A stretch of DNA of 64,000 nt, from positions 245,524 through 309,523 of the forward strand of contig NZ_BORP01000005.1 of assembly GCF_018333235.1 (NCBI RefSeq), read 5' to 3'. Shown here in pieces: positions 8,883 through 17,567 of the stretch. Positions within the stretch are counted from its first letter, which is position 1; every line of letters begins with the position of its first letter. The position numbers and the translations under genes were made by a program. The notes beneath the pieces were generated by a model. That model was not told the DNA's origin. It saw nothing but the letters and a program-made list of their open reading frames with translations, and made no database searches. Origin of the DNA: Ornithinibacillus bavariensis (lineage in GTDB: Bacteria; Bacillota; Bacilli; Bacillales; Amphibacillaceae).

Positions 8883-10619
8883 TTATAGGTTATTATCTAA
8901 CCTTACAATTGATAAAGTAGCACCTGCTCCAGTTTGAAGTACAGCTCCACCTAAAAATCCGAAAAGTTCTAATGATACGGTACTACCGGCAGTTAGTGGA
9001 ACAATTACTTCACCGCTAAGCTGGGTTAGGGATAGGACTGGGTTTACTGTAGAGGCTAAATTTGGAGTTCCATTGATAACTAGTCGAGAACCTATTATTA
9101 ATCCAACAGCTAAATTAACATTATAGGTAATATAATATCTACCGTCTTCAGGAACTGTAAATACAGTACTAGCTCCGTTTACAGTAAATCCATCCAAATT
9201 CTGTGCATCTGGTAGAGGTACTGCTGTTCCGCCTAAAGCAACTGTAATTGTAGCACCAGAAGTGTTCGCAGCAAATGCTGATGTTTCCGTTACTGAGGCT
9301 CCGGTTGGACCTGGTGCTCCGGTTGGACCCGCTGCTCCAGTTGGACCTGGCGCTCCGGTTGCTCCTGCTGCTCCAGTTGGGCCTGGTGCTCCCGTTGCTC
9401 CGGTTGCTCCCGTTGCTCCGGTTGGACCTGCTGCTCCGGTTGGACCCGCTGCTCCAGTTGGGCCTGGCGCTCCGGTTGCTCCTGCTGCTCCAGTTGGACC
9501 TGCTGCTCCGGTTGCTCCCGTTGCTCCCGTTGCTCCGGTTGGGCCTGGCGCTCCGGTTGCTCCTGCTGCTCCAGTTGGGCCTGGCGCTCCGGTTGCTCCT
9601 GCTGCTCCGGTTGGACCTGCTGCTCCAGTTGGGCCTGGCGCTCCGGTTGGACCCGCTGCTCCAGTTGGGCCTGGCGCTCCGGTTGGACCCGCTGCTCCAG
9701 TTGGGCCTGGCGCTCCAGTTGGACCAGTTGCTCCAGTCGGTCCTGCTGCTCCAGTTGGACCAGTTGCTCCAGTCGGACCTGCTGCTCCGGTTGGGCCGGG
9801 TGCCCCAGTCGGTCCTTCTGCTCCAGTTGGGCCGGGTGCTCCGGTTGCTCCAGCTGCTCCAGTTGGACCTGCTGCTCCGGTTGGACCTGCTGCTCCGGTT
9901 GGGCCGGGTGCTCCAGTCGGTCCTGCTGCTCCGGTTGCTCCAGCTGCTCCAGTTGGACCTGCTGCTCCGGTTGGACCTGGTGCTCCGGTTGGGCCGGGTG
10001 CTCCAGTCGGTCCTGGTGCTCCGGTTGCTCCAGCTGCTCCAGTTGGACCTGCTGCTCCGGTTGGACCTGGTGCTCCGGTTGGGCCGGGTGCTCCAGTCGG
10101 TCCTGGTGCTCCAGTTGGGCCTGGTGCTCCGGTTGCACCTGAATCACCAGCTTCAAGTAATGCTACATCATCAACATATACAAATGGTGCAGTTAAGGCA
10201 CTGATAGGTTTAGTAATAACTACTTGCGCTTGTGTTGTGCCAGCGGGAGCAATATTAGTTGTCTGATATACTTCTAACCATGTATCGTCAGTTACTACAG
10301 GAATACTACCGAATTCAATATCTACATCTAATCCAATACCTATCACACTATTTGTAGCATTTAAAAAAAGTACTTGAAGATTTATTATCGGGCTAGGCTG
10401 GAGATTACTTTTGGCTAATGAAACTAGTAGTTGATAACCTTCACCAGCTTCAGCTGGAACAATTTGTGATAACTGGGCAGATACCGAACTATTGGCAAGT
10501 CTTGCAGAATAATTACCAGAATGGGCATATAAGTTAGTAATGTCTGCATTTACTACCTGCCAACCAGAAAAATCACCAGTTTCGAAGCTATCATTTACAA
10601 TTAAATTGTTGATAGACAA
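8883..10619 (-). CDS. Collagen-like exosporium protein with N-terminal carbohydrate-binding-like domain and BclA-type C-terminal domain
   Basis: A 578-aa protein in three parts. Residues 1-155 form a beta-sandwich starting [16 protein letters not shown], resembling the domain called NTTRR-F1 or CBM-like found in front of collagen repeats in bacilli. Residues about 157-440 are roughly 95 uninterrupted Gly-X-Y triplets, mostly GPT, GAA, GAP and GAT, able to form a collagen triple helix with many threonines suited to O-glycosylation. Residues 441-578 resemble the trimeric, TNF-like C-terminal domain of BclA ([22 protein letters not shown]). The start is TTG 10619 with AAAGGAGG 8 nt upstream. A full sigma-K promoter match lies 64 bp before it. 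Expected location: the outermost spore surface. The repeat tract is a likely site of length variation and assembly error. Confidence 0.92.
   Translation of the reverse strand: MSINNLIVNDSFETGDFSGWQVVNADITNLYAHSGNYSARLANSSVSAQLSQIVPAEAGEGYQLLVSLAKSNLQPSPIINLQVLFLNATNSVIGIGLDVDIEFGSIPVVTDDTWLEVYQTTNIAPAGTTQAQVVITKPISALTAPFVYVDDVALLEAGDSGATGAPGPTGAPGPTGAPGPTGAPGPTGAAGPTGAAGATGAPGPTGAPGPTGAPGPTGAAGPTGAAGATGAAGPTGAPGPTGAAGPTGAAGPTGAAGATGAPGPTGAEGPTGAPGPTGAAGPTGATGPTGAAGPTGATGPTGAPGPTGAAGPTGAPGPTGAAGPTGAPGPTGAAGPTGAAGATGAPGPTGAAGATGAPGPTGATGATGATGAAGPTGAAGATGAPGPTGAAGPTGAAGPTGATGATGATGAPGPTGAAGATGAPGPTGAAGPTGAPGPTGASVTETSAFAANTSGATITVALGGTAVPLPDAQNLDGFTVNGASTVFTVPEDGRYYITYNVNLAVGLIIGSRLVINGTPNLASTVNPVLSLTQLSGEVIVPLTAGSTVSLELFGFLGGAVLQTGAGATLSIVRLDNNL
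9297..10150. repeat. Collagen-coding tandem repeat tract
   Basis: About 850 bp of imperfect 9-bp and 18-27-bp repeats coding for Gly-X-Y. Higher-order blocks recur (for example the units around 9840-9960, 9960-10020 and 10080-10140). Open frames on the opposite strand and in other phases are a by-product of this periodicity. Confidence 0.95.
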
Positions 10620-10682
10620 GCCTATTTCCTCCTTTACAATTTATTGTTTCCACTAGAATCTTCTAGTATTGAAACTCAAAAT

Positions 10683-10709
10683 TATAGTATGCCAGTTTTG
10701 ACTGCTTGT
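10683..10709 (-). promoter_or_regulatory. Sigma-K-type promoter of the collagen-like gene
   Basis: On the minus strand AC, 16 nt, CATACTATA: a full match to the sigma-K pattern AC-N16/17-CATANNNTA, placed about 64 bp before the TTG start. Confidence 0.65.
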
Positions 10710-10914
10710 TCAGGCAGTTACCCCCTCTCATCTCTAAATGTGCGAATTTATAGATAGTATCAGTCCATTCTGAACTAAAGTTTGAATAAAATAGAACTGA
10801 AACCTCATCTTTTCTCTATTGTTAGTTTTGAATAATTAATTTTGCTTTGAAGTTAGAAGGTTTTACTTTATAGCGCAATAGTATAAAGGATAAGAAGTCC
10901 TTACTCTCTTATCT

Positions 10915-10949
10915 ACCAAAATACCGCTCAAGGATTATCCTAGAGCGGT
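10915..10949 (-). terminator. Terminator of the UDP-sugar operon
   Basis: Minus-strand stem ACCGCTC / GAGCGGT with an inner AGGATAATCCT stem, followed by ATTTT, 13 bp after the acetyltransferase stop. Confidence 0.8.
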
Positions 10950-10961
10950 TTCATTATTTAT

Positions 10962-11672
10962 TCAGATTATAGTTAATAGTTTTGCCGGATTGCCAACAAC
11001 TACCTGATTATCAGGTACATTCTTCGTAACTACGGCTCCTGCACCAACTACTGCGTGTTTACCAATTATGATTCCCGGAAGAAGTGTTGCGTTATTTCCT
11101 ACCTTTGCACCTTGCTTAATAATAGGACCTTGATGCCGGTAATTACCTTCTCCCATATATTTATCATTCGATGTGGAGCAGCACGGGCCGATAAATACGT
11201 GATCTTCAATCAGCATATCAGCAGTAATATATGACCCAGTTTGAATAGTGACTTGTTTTCCAATCGTTGTATTCATCTCCACAATAGCATTTCTTCCGAT
11301 AATACTTTCTTCTCCAATAATTACTTTCTCTCTAATACTAGCTAAGTCACCAATGAAAACACCTTTATGAATAATTGTTCCTGTATAAAGCACCGTATTG
11401 CATCCAATCACTACATGCTCCCCTATAGAAAGGGGTGATAGAGACTTTTCCACCGGTCTAGCCATGTTGCTGTTAGCAGCAGGGGCTTTACCAAGTATAG
11501 TCAAATCACCAATAATTACATTATTTCCTATTTCAGTACCTTGTTTAATAATAACAAAATCACCTATTGTTACATTATTTCCTATCCTTACATTCTCTTC
11601 AATTTTTACATATTTACCCATCTTTACATCACTGCCAAATGATGCTGTATCATGAATCATTTCTTCTCCCAT
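10962..11672 (-). CDS. Hexapeptide-repeat acetyltransferase (WbpD-type, amino-sugar N-acetyltransferase)
   Basis: A 236-aa left-handed beta-helix protein built from hexapeptide repeats ([VI]-G-x-x-x-x), e.g. VRIGNNVTIGDFVIIKQGTEIG and a C-terminal VVGAGAVVTKNVPDNQVVVGNPAK. Members of this group transfer acetyl from acetyl-CoA to the 3-amino group of a UDP-sugar. With the two genes before it in the operon (aminotransferase, dehydrogenase) it would complete UDP-2,3-diacetamido-2,3-dideoxyglucuronate. It overlaps the upstream oxidoreductase gene by 16 nt; GGGTGAAGAA precedes ATG 11672, and ATG 11660 behind GGGAG is an alternative. The exact substrate is inferred from the neighbouring steps; a serine or maltose acetyltransferase role is unlikely in this context. 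Confidence 0.87.
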   Translation of the reverse strand: MGEEMIHDTASFGSDVKMGKYVKIEENVRIGNNVTIGDFVIIKQGTEIGNNVIIGDLTILGKAPAANSNMARPVEKSLSPLSIGEHVVIGCNTVLYTGTIIHKGVFIGDLASIREKVIIGEESIIGRNAIVEMNTTIGKQVTIQTGSYITADMLIEDHVFIGPCCSTSNDKYMGEGNYRHQGPIIKQGAKVGNNATLLPGIIIGKHAVVGAGAVVTKNVPDNQVVVGNPAKLLTII

Positions 11673-12745
11673 TTCTTCACCCTTTCCATGTTCATCTCTT
11701 CTGTAGAAAAAGACTCTAATGGAAGATGAACCACTTTATTACACTTAGAAGCTTCATAAATTGCAAATACCGTCATTATAGAACGAAAAGCGTCCTTCTC
11801 GTCCATTAACAATATTGTTTCCTTTTGGTTTAAAACGTTAATAAAGTTTTGATACATATATTTATGCTCATTATGATCCTCCATTAATGATAAGATTTCA
11901 TTGGTATGAGATGAGTTTGGAAAATAGCATCGCTCCAATTTATTAAAGGATGGTCCCCCTATAGAAAATGTTCCATTTTCTCCAAAGAGTGATATATAAT
12001 AGCCTAGATTGTTCGGCTTTGTAATTGTATTCGCATCAATTATTCCTTTTGCTCGGTTATGAAATGTTAAGATTCCAGCGGCAATATCCTCCGTATCCTT
12101 TATATCCATATTGTTGGAAATATCACCATATACAGTATTTACATCCCCCATAAACCAAATCAATAAGTCTATTAAATGAATGCCTTGATTTAATAACATT
12201 CCACCATCGTGCTTCCATGTCCCCTTCCAATTGGAGTTGTTAAAATAGCTTTCGGAGCGGTGAATACGCATTGATGCAACACCAAGATGAATCCTCCCTA
12301 ATGCATCTTTTTCTAACAACGCTTTAAGCTTTCTGAATATAGGACGGTAGCGTAGTTGATGGCAAACGAGGATACGCCTATTTTCTGCTTTGGCCAATTC
12401 GATAAGCCGTTCACCATCAGCTACGGAAAGGGCAAACGGCTTTTCTAAAATAACATGTTTATGGTGTACTAACGATTCACTTGCTATTTTGGCATGCAGA
12501 CCAGAGACTGTTGCAATAACTACAATATCTATATTTTTATCTTCTAATAGATCATAAAAATTATTGAACTTTTTTATTATCCGGTTTATTCCTGTTAATT
12601 GGTTGTATAGCAAAATTGCTTCATCCATTTTATTTCCATCAATATCACTTACAGCGATTAATTCGACCTCATCAAATTGACTTATAGTTTCCAGATGTTT
12701 TTTGGCGATATATCCACATCCGATAAGCCCAATTGATAACGTCAT
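11657..12745 (-). CDS. Gfo/Idh/MocA oxidoreductase (WbpB/WlbA-type UDP-N-acetylglucosaminuronate 3-dehydrogenase)
   Basis: A 362-aa NAD-dependent oxidoreductase. The Rossmann motif GLIGCGYIAKKH is at 6-17 and the family hallmark EKP at 101-103; the C-terminal domain contains GGMLLNQGIHLIDLL, in which His helps catalysis. Enzymes of the WbpB/WlbA group oxidise C3 of UDP-GlcNAcA, coupling to the aminotransferase encoded just upstream. Its start overlaps the aminotransferase stop by 4 nt, indicating translational coupling. Family call firm; substrate inferred from the operon. Confidence 0.88.
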   Translation of the reverse strand: MTLSIGLIGCGYIAKKHLETISQFDEVELIAVSDIDGNKMDEAILLYNQLTGINRIIKKFNNFYDLLEDKNIDIVVIATVSGLHAKIASESLVHHKHVILEKPFALSVADGERLIELAKAENRRILVCHQLRYRPIFRKLKALLEKDALGRIHLGVASMRIHRSESYFNNSNWKGTWKHDGGMLLNQGIHLIDLLIWFMGDVNTVYGDISNNMDIKDTEDIAAGILTFHNRAKGIIDANTITKPNNLGYYISLFGENGTFSIGGPSFNKLERCYFPNSSHTNEILSLMEDHNEHKYMYQNFINVLNQKETILLMDEKDAFRSIMTVFAIYEASKCNKVVHLPLESFSTEEMNMERVKKWEKK

Positions 12746-13848
12746 AGCTGCTCACTCGCTTTGCTTATATGTTCAATAATCATGTCCTGTTCTTTCCTTG
12801 ATAGATAAGGATGCATTGGGATTGCAAACAGCTGGCTAGATGCCATTTCCGCTACAGGAAAGTCCCCCATTGAATAGCCTAAGCCTTTATATGCTTCCTG
12901 AGCATGTAGACATAGTGGATAATAAATGCCTGTTTGAATATCCGCCCGATTTAAAGCAGACATTATTTGTTGTCTCTTTTCTGATTTTAAACAAAATAAG
13001 TGAAACACATGGGAACGATTAGGCAATACAACTGGTAGTTCTACAGTTTTACTATCTTTTAAATGAGAAAAATAATAATCGGCAATGGAAACTCTTTGTT
13101 CATTCCATTGATCAATTTCCTTTAAACATATTAGTAAGAATGCTGCATGTATTTCATCTAGTCTACTATTGTAGCCTATTTGTTGATGATAGTATTTTTT
13201 ACTACTACCATGTGCACGTAATTTCCGAATTGACTCTGCCAATCGGTCGTCATATGTTGTAATTAAGCCACCATCACCAATCGTTCCTAGATTTTTCGTT
13301 GGGAAAAAGGAAAAACATGCCGCATCACCAATACTTCCAACCTCTTGTTGCATAAAAGTTGCACCAAATGCTTGGCATGCATCCTCGATCACTAATAGAT
13401 TATAATTCATTGCAATTTCTAGGATTTTATCCATATCTGCAGGCTGTCCAAAAAGATGTACAGGTAAAATTGCTTTTGTTCGGGGGGTAATTTTGTCGAT
13501 TATCTTATTCGGATCAATATTAAACGAAACCGGATCAATATCAACAAAAACTGGCGTTGCGCCCACCCTTGAGATAGCTTCAGCTGTTGCGAAGAAAGAA
13601 AAAGTAGTTGTAATAACCTCATCTCCGCTTCCTATTCCATAAGCATCCAACGTCAGGACAAGTGCATCCGTTCCGTTTCCAACTGCTATTGCATGTTTCA
13701 CACCGAGTCTTTTTGCGATTGCACTTTCCAATTCTGTAACCTTTGATCCTAAAATATATTGTCCACTATCTAATACTTCTAGCATCGCTTCCACTATATC
13801 GTCCTGAATAGTCGCATATTGCTTCTTTAAATCAACTAATGGAATCAT
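12742..13848 (-). CDS. DegT/DnrJ/EryC1/StrS aminotransferase (WbpE/WlbC-type)
   Basis: A 368-aa PLP-dependent sugar aminotransferase. It shows the substrate-loop start MIPLVDLKKQY, GNGTDAL (57-63), the PLP-phosphate region, Asp156 in VIEDACQAFGA and the Schiff-base Lys185 in FFPTKNLGTIGDGG. The WbpE/WlbC group transfers an amino group from glutamate to C3 of UDP-3-keto-GlcNAcA. It is the first gene of a three-gene operon (aminotransferase, dehydrogenase, acetyltransferase) divergent from the nucleotide-sugar dehydrogenase gene. The upstream region holds two interlocked inverted repeats (see findings). Alternative targets such as dTDP-keto-sugars are possible, but the partner enzymes favour the GlcNAcA route. 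Confidence 0.88.
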   Translation of the reverse strand: MIPLVDLKKQYATIQDDIVEAMLEVLDSGQYILGSKVTELESAIAKRLGVKHAIAVGNGTDALVLTLDAYGIGSGDEVITTTFSFFATAEAISRVGATPVFVDIDPVSFNIDPNKIIDKITPRTKAILPVHLFGQPADMDKILEIAMNYNLLVIEDACQAFGATFMQQEVGSIGDAACFSFFPTKNLGTIGDGGLITTYDDRLAESIRKLRAHGSSKKYYHQQIGYNSRLDEIHAAFLLICLKEIDQWNEQRVSIADYYFSHLKDSKTVELPVVLPNRSHVFHLFCLKSEKRQQIMSALNRADIQTGIYYPLCLHAQEAYKGLGYSMGDFPVAEMASSQLFAIPMHPYLSRKEQDMIIEHISKASEQL

Positions 13849-13897
13849 ATTTACTCTCCTTCTTACTAGAATGTGTCCTTATATAAGTATTGCAACT

Positions 13898-13970
13898 AAA
13901 AAACTAGGGAACGGCATATTGGATAATAACAGGAGAAATCAACTTCCACCCTAGTTTCAATGCCTTTTTT
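13898..13970. promoter_or_regulatory. Two interlocked inverted repeats, each terminator-like on one strand
   Basis: Repeat A is AAACTAGGG (13901-13909) with CCCTAGTTT (13949-13957); read on the minus strand it ends in TTTTTT and faces the aminotransferase gene. Repeat B is GGCATATTG (13913-13921) with CAATGCC (13958-13964), followed on the plus strand by TTTTTT (13965-13970) and facing the sugar dehydrogenase gene. Their arms alternate (A, B, A, B), so the two hairpins exclude each other or form a pseudoknot. This may be an attenuator or a compact insulator between divergent units. Confidence 0.5.
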
Positions 13971-13984
13971 AACAACTGCTTGGA

Positions 13985-14012
13985 ACAGTCAATAAATCGA
14001 TTTCATATAAAA
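13985..14012 (+). promoter_or_regulatory. Possible sigma-K-like promoter of the nucleotide-sugar dehydrogenase gene
   Basis: AC, 17 nt, CATATAAAA, matching eight of nine positions counted for the -10 pattern CATANNNTA (A instead of T at position 8). It lies 35 bp before the ATG. Confidence 0.35.
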
Positions 14013-14047
14013 TATTAGCTCTTAAATATTAGAGAGGATTATTTAAT

Positions 14048-15367
14048 ATGAAAACAAATACAGGAATAATGAATGAAAAAATAAACGGATTCCTAGATGA
14101 TCTTATTATTGGGGTTGTGGGTTTAGGTTACGTAGGATTACCTGTTGCCCTGGGATTTTCGCGAAAGTTTAAGGTTATTGGATATGATGTTAATAAAGAG
14201 AGAATACACTCTCTTCAACATCATATTGACAACACAAGAGAAGTTTCTAGCAAGCTATTAAAGGAATCCTCCATAACTTTTACACTGGATGAAAAACAGT
14301 TAAATTCTTGTCATGTCATTATCGTAACAGTTCCGACACCGTTGAATGCTAATAAGGAGCCTGACTTGTCTTATCTTATTGCTGCATCTACAACAATTGG
14401 AAAAAATATGAAAAGGGGAACTATTATCGTCTATGAATCTACTGTTTATCCCGGAGCTACAGAAGAAACCTGTATTCCAACACTCGAGAAGAGTTCAAGG
14501 CTTACATGTGGAGAGGATTTCTTTGTTGGATATTCCCCGGAGAGGATTAACCCCGGCGACAAAACCCATACCTTCTTCAATACGGAAAAGATAGTAGCTG
14601 CACAAAATAAGGAAACCCTTGATAAAATATATCATCTTTATCAAAAAGTAATCGATGCGGAAGTGCATAAGGTTAATTCTATTAAAGTAGCAGAAGCCGC
14701 CAAACTCGTAGAAAATACCCAAAGGGATATTAATATCGCTTTCATGAACGAATTATCGCTAATATTCAAGCAAATGGGGATAAGTACGTATGACGTTTTA
14801 GATGCTGCTAAGACGAAGTGGAACTTTACTCCTTTTTATCCAGGGCTAGTAGGGGGACATTGTATAGGAGTAGATCCATATTATTTCATTTATAAATCAA
14901 AGATAAAGGGATATCATCCGGAATTCCTTGAAACAGCTCGTAAGGTAAATGAACACATTCCAACTATCATTGTTGATACGGTCTTAAGCTATATTGATGA
15001 ACACCTAGATGGGGATAATCAGATTAATATTGGCATCCTCGGTCTTACATTTAAAGAAAATATTCCGGATATACGTAATTCTAAATCAGTTGAAATTGCT
15101 TTAACACTTGCAGATTATGGTCTAAATGTTTATGTTCACGATCCTTATGTAATGCCAACGGATTTTCCCCATCAATTAAAAGTTGTCGAATGGGAAGAGC
15201 TCAAAGATTTATCTATCGTTATCCTTGCGGTTCCTCATCAAGAATACCGAAATAGGAAGGAAATTGATTTTCAAAAACTTTTCATAGATAAAGGATTAAT
15301 CATTGATATAAAAGGATTATTTTGGCAACATCATTTTCCACCGTTTATTAAAGTCATTAGTCTATAG
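14048..15367 (+). CDS. UDP-N-acetylhexosamine 6-dehydrogenase (WbpA/TviB/WecC-type)
   Basis: A 439-aa nucleotide-sugar dehydrogenase that oxidises C6 of UDP-GlcNAc or UDP-GalNAc with two NAD+. The N-terminal Rossmann motif VVGLGYVGLP is at 23-32, the catalytic region GYSPERINPGDKTH at 161-174 and the nucleophile Cys272 in GLVGGHCIGVDPYYF; the C-terminal UDP-binding domain has NIGILGLTFKENIPDIRNS. GGHCIGVDPYY is typical of the N-acetylhexosamine-specific branch rather than UDP-glucose dehydrogenase. It is divergent from the three-gene wbpE/B/D-like operon and supplies its substrate. ATG 14048 follows GAGAGGA. The choice between GlcNAc and GalNAc cannot be made by eye. Confidence 0.88.
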   Translation: MKTNTGIMNEKINGFLDDLIIGVVGLGYVGLPVALGFSRKFKVIGYDVNKERIHSLQHHIDNTREVSSKLLKESSITFTLDEKQLNSCHVIIVTVPTPLNANKEPDLSYLIAASTTIGKNMKRGTIIVYESTVYPGATEETCIPTLEKSSRLTCGEDFFVGYSPERINPGDKTHTFFNTEKIVAAQNKETLDKIYHLYQKVIDAEVHKVNSIKVAEAAKLVENTQRDINIAFMNELSLIFKQMGISTYDVLDAAKTKWNFTPFYPGLVGGHCIGVDPYYFIYKSKIKGYHPEFLETARKVNEHIPTIIVDTVLSYIDEHLDGDNQINIGILGLTFKENIPDIRNSKSVEIALTLADYGLNVYVHDPYVMPTDFPHQLKVVEWEELKDLSIVILAVPHQEYRNRKEIDFQKLFIDKGLIIDIKGLFWQHHFPPFIKVISL

Positions 15368-15400
15368 AGTGCTAACCGTTTTATAAAGGGGTGATTATTC

Positions 15401-15529
15401 TTGAATGCTAAACCTTTAGTTAAATTAAGTTCACAGCCAAGGAAACTTGTCGCAAAAAGAGTTGCAGGCGGATGCGGTTGTGGAACGAAAAGGAAGGAAA
15501 GAGGCTTTAACATAACTAATCAAAAATAA
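15401..15529 (+). CDS. Small Gly/Cys/Lys-rich protein, 42 aa
   Basis: A short gene just after the nucleotide-sugar dehydrogenase (33 bp gap). It starts with TTG 15401 behind AAAGGGGTGA, a strong Shine-Dalgarno with good spacing, and ends before a strong terminator. The product is basic, with a central GGCGCG motif (residues 23-28) and a Lys/Arg-rich second half. The Gly-Cys-Gly-Cys core could bind metal or form disulfide cross-links. Not recognised as a known family; the RBS, the terminator and the position inside a spore-surface island argue that it is real. Confidence 0.6.
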   Translation: MNAKPLVKLSSQPRKLVAKRVAGGCGCGTKRKERGFNITNQK

Positions 15530-15534
15530 TGAAA

Positions 15535-15575
15535 AGTGGTTCCATTCATTTTAGGATGATTGGAACCACTTTTTG
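15535..15575 (+). terminator. Terminator of the sugar dehydrogenase / 42-aa gene unit
   Basis: Perfect 10-bp stem AGTGGTTCCA / TGGAACCACT with a T run, 5 bp after the stop codon of the 42-aa gene. Confidence 0.9.
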
Positions 15576-15787
15576 TTGGAACCTCTCCATTTTTAATTAA
15601 AAACGTAATTCCCTTTGTCATTTTTCAAAAATATTGATAGCGGGAAAAATAAATTAGTCCTCCTTATTATTTGGGGATGATAAAGGCTTTGAAGGAACGA
15701 ACAGAATGGATATAAGAATACCTCAACCCTCGATAACTCCTCTACACAATTTACCCTAAATGCCAATCTCAGCTGATAACTTATCTG

Positions 15788-16015
15788 GTTTACTATCTTA
15801 ACAGTACTACTCTCTCTATAAGTCACATTTATATCGTAATTATTCTAGTTTACTATCTTTCCAGGACTTCTCTCTTTATAAGTCAAATCTATTATTGCAA
15901 TCATTTTTGGTCTATTATCTTTCCAGTACTTTTCTCTCTATAAGTCAAATTCAGATAGTAACCGCTCTAGTTTCTTATCTTTCCAGTACATTTCTCTCTA
16001 TGAGACGAACATACA
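15788..16015. repeat. Four imperfect 60-62-bp tandem repeats in an intergenic region
   Basis: Unit starts at about 15788, 15848, 15910 and 15970. The conserved core reads like TTTACTATCTTTCCAGTAC followed by TTCTCTCTATAAGTC. The last unit is the most degenerate. Each core contains AGTACT or a near match. The region does not code on either strand in a convincing way and lies directly before the permease gene. Not a CRISPR: the units are contiguous with no unique spacers. Confidence 0.75.
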
Positions 16016-16142
16016 TTTATCTGAAACTAGATACTTATCTATTACCATCTACTTCGTGACGAATATATATATAAGCAAACGAACACGTAGGGACAATAGA
16101 TCCTCACGCTCTAGTGTGTTCTATGAAAGGAGTGATATATAT

Positions 16143-17498
16143 ATGTTCGAAATAGTCTTTACCTCGTTCGTATTCCTTCTAACCATGACTATGATTTTCT
16201 GGAGGCCAGGGGGAATGAATGAAGCAATTCCGGCTTCAGCTGGGGCAGTCATTATCTTACTAATAGGGATTGTATCTCAAAGAGATCTTCTAGATATTAT
16301 CGATAAAATTGGTGGCGCCTCCGTAACAATTATTGCAACAGTGGTTATGGCAGTTATACTGGAAAGCTTCGGTTTTTTCCATTGGGCAGCAGCGCGGCTT
16401 GTTAATATGGCAAGGGGATCAGGGTATCGACTCTATTGGTACATCCAACTACTCTGTTTCTCCATGACTCTATTATTTAATAATGACGGGAGTATACTGA
16501 TTACAACACCAATATTAATCTTGCTTCTTAGAAACCTACGTCTAAAACATCATGAGTATATCCCATATTTGTTAAGTGGATGCCTTATTGCAACAGCGTC
16601 TAGTGCCCCGATAGGAGTAAGTAATATCGTTAATCTAATTGCACTAAAAATAGTCGATATGACCCTTTACATGCATACTGCTATGATGTTTATACCGGCA
16701 ACATTAGGTCTACTGTTTATGTCCCTGCTTATGTTTATTCTTTTAAGAAAAAAGTTACCAAGAAAAATAAAGGTCACTGCAAATGGAATAGAAGAAAGTT
16801 TCTTCGACAAACAATTTCATCCCCTTAAAGGAGTAACCATCTCGCTTGAAACAAAACGTAAACGGACGAGATTTATGCTAAAGATACTACTATTCGTCTT
16901 TCTTATCCGATGTCTATTGTTTGTAGCCTCCTTTTTATCCATTCCAATTAGTTTGATAGCAGTTCTAGGGTCAGTAATATTACTAATATGGAGATGGTAT
17001 TATCTAAGAATAACGCCTATCGATATTGTAAAAAAAATCCCCTACCACATTTTCATTTTTGCCTTTTCAATGTACGTTATAATCTATGGACTCCATAATG
17101 TAGGTTTGACCAATATGCTAGTAAATCTATGTGAACCTATCGTAAATCAAGGATTATTTAATGCGAGTTTTATCATGGGAGGTTTGGTTTCCATCCTTTC
17201 CAACCTCTTTAATAACCACCCTGCACTAATGATTGGAACAATCACTTTAACAGAAATGGGACTGAATTCTATCACGTTAAAGACGATATACCTAGCGAAT
17301 ATTATCGGAAGCGACATTGGTTCACTACTATTACCAATAGGAACATTAGCATCCCTAATCTGGATGTCCATTCTTAAACAACACAAAATCAGAATTAAAT
17401 GGAAGGACTATTTGAGTCTATCAATGATTGTAATCCCTTTAACTACTTTCGTAACGTTATTCCTTTTATATTACTGGGTACAAATGCTTTTCACATGA
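16143..17498 (+). CDS. ArsB/NhaD/CitT-superfamily membrane permease
   Basis: A 451-aa polytopic membrane protein with about 11-12 hydrophobic segments and two half-repeats. The signature helices LLFNNDGSILITTPILILLL and SNLFNNHPALMIG contain the paired Asn-rich re-entrant motifs of the ion transporter superfamily, where ArsB (arsenite) and NhaD (Na+/H+) belong. Substrate is therefore an anion or cation efflux candidate; no arsR or arsC gene is nearby to support arsenite. The open frame extends upstream to 16056, but ATG 16143 has AAAGGAG about 10 nt before it and gives the usual hydrophobic start (MFEIVFTSFVFLLTM). Confidence 0.82.
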   Translation: MFEIVFTSFVFLLTMTMIFWRPGGMNEAIPASAGAVIILLIGIVSQRDLLDIIDKIGGASVTIIATVVMAVILESFGFFHWAAARLVNMARGSGYRLYWYIQLLCFSMTLLFNNDGSILITTPILILLLRNLRLKHHEYIPYLLSGCLIATASSAPIGVSNIVNLIALKIVDMTLYMHTAMMFIPATLGLLFMSLLMFILLRKKLPRKIKVTANGIEESFFDKQFHPLKGVTISLETKRKRTRFMLKILLFVFLIRCLLFVASFLSIPISLIAVLGSVILLIWRWYYLRITPIDIVKKIPYHIFIFAFSMYVIIYGLHNVGLTNMLVNLCEPIVNQGLFNASFIMGGLVSILSNLFNNHPALMIGTITLTEMGLNSITLKTIYLANIIGSDIGSLLLPIGTLASLIWMSILKQHKIRIKWKDYLSLSMIVIPLTTFVTLFLLYYWVQMLFT

Positions 17499-17567
17499 AG
17501 ACAACAGTAAAAAATAAATGTTTAGAAGGGTAGAATAAACTGAAGCTTTTTCAAAGGAGAATTTTAA

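Larger units (their letters stand above)
10620..10961. other. Intergenic region, 342 bp
   Basis: Holds the sigma-K promoter of the collagen-like gene on its left and the terminator of the acetyltransferase operon on its right. I see no gene in the 200 bp between them. Confidence 0.6.

Noticed and set aside
9262..10266. Long plus-strand and alternative-phase open frames over the collagen gene
   Set aside because: They arise from the 9-bp periodicity of the Gly-X-Y repeats; no start signals, and the minus-strand frame has complete flanking domains.
15788..16015. CRISPR array
   Set aside because: Repeats are contiguous, 60-62 bp, imperfect and without unique spacers; no cas genes.
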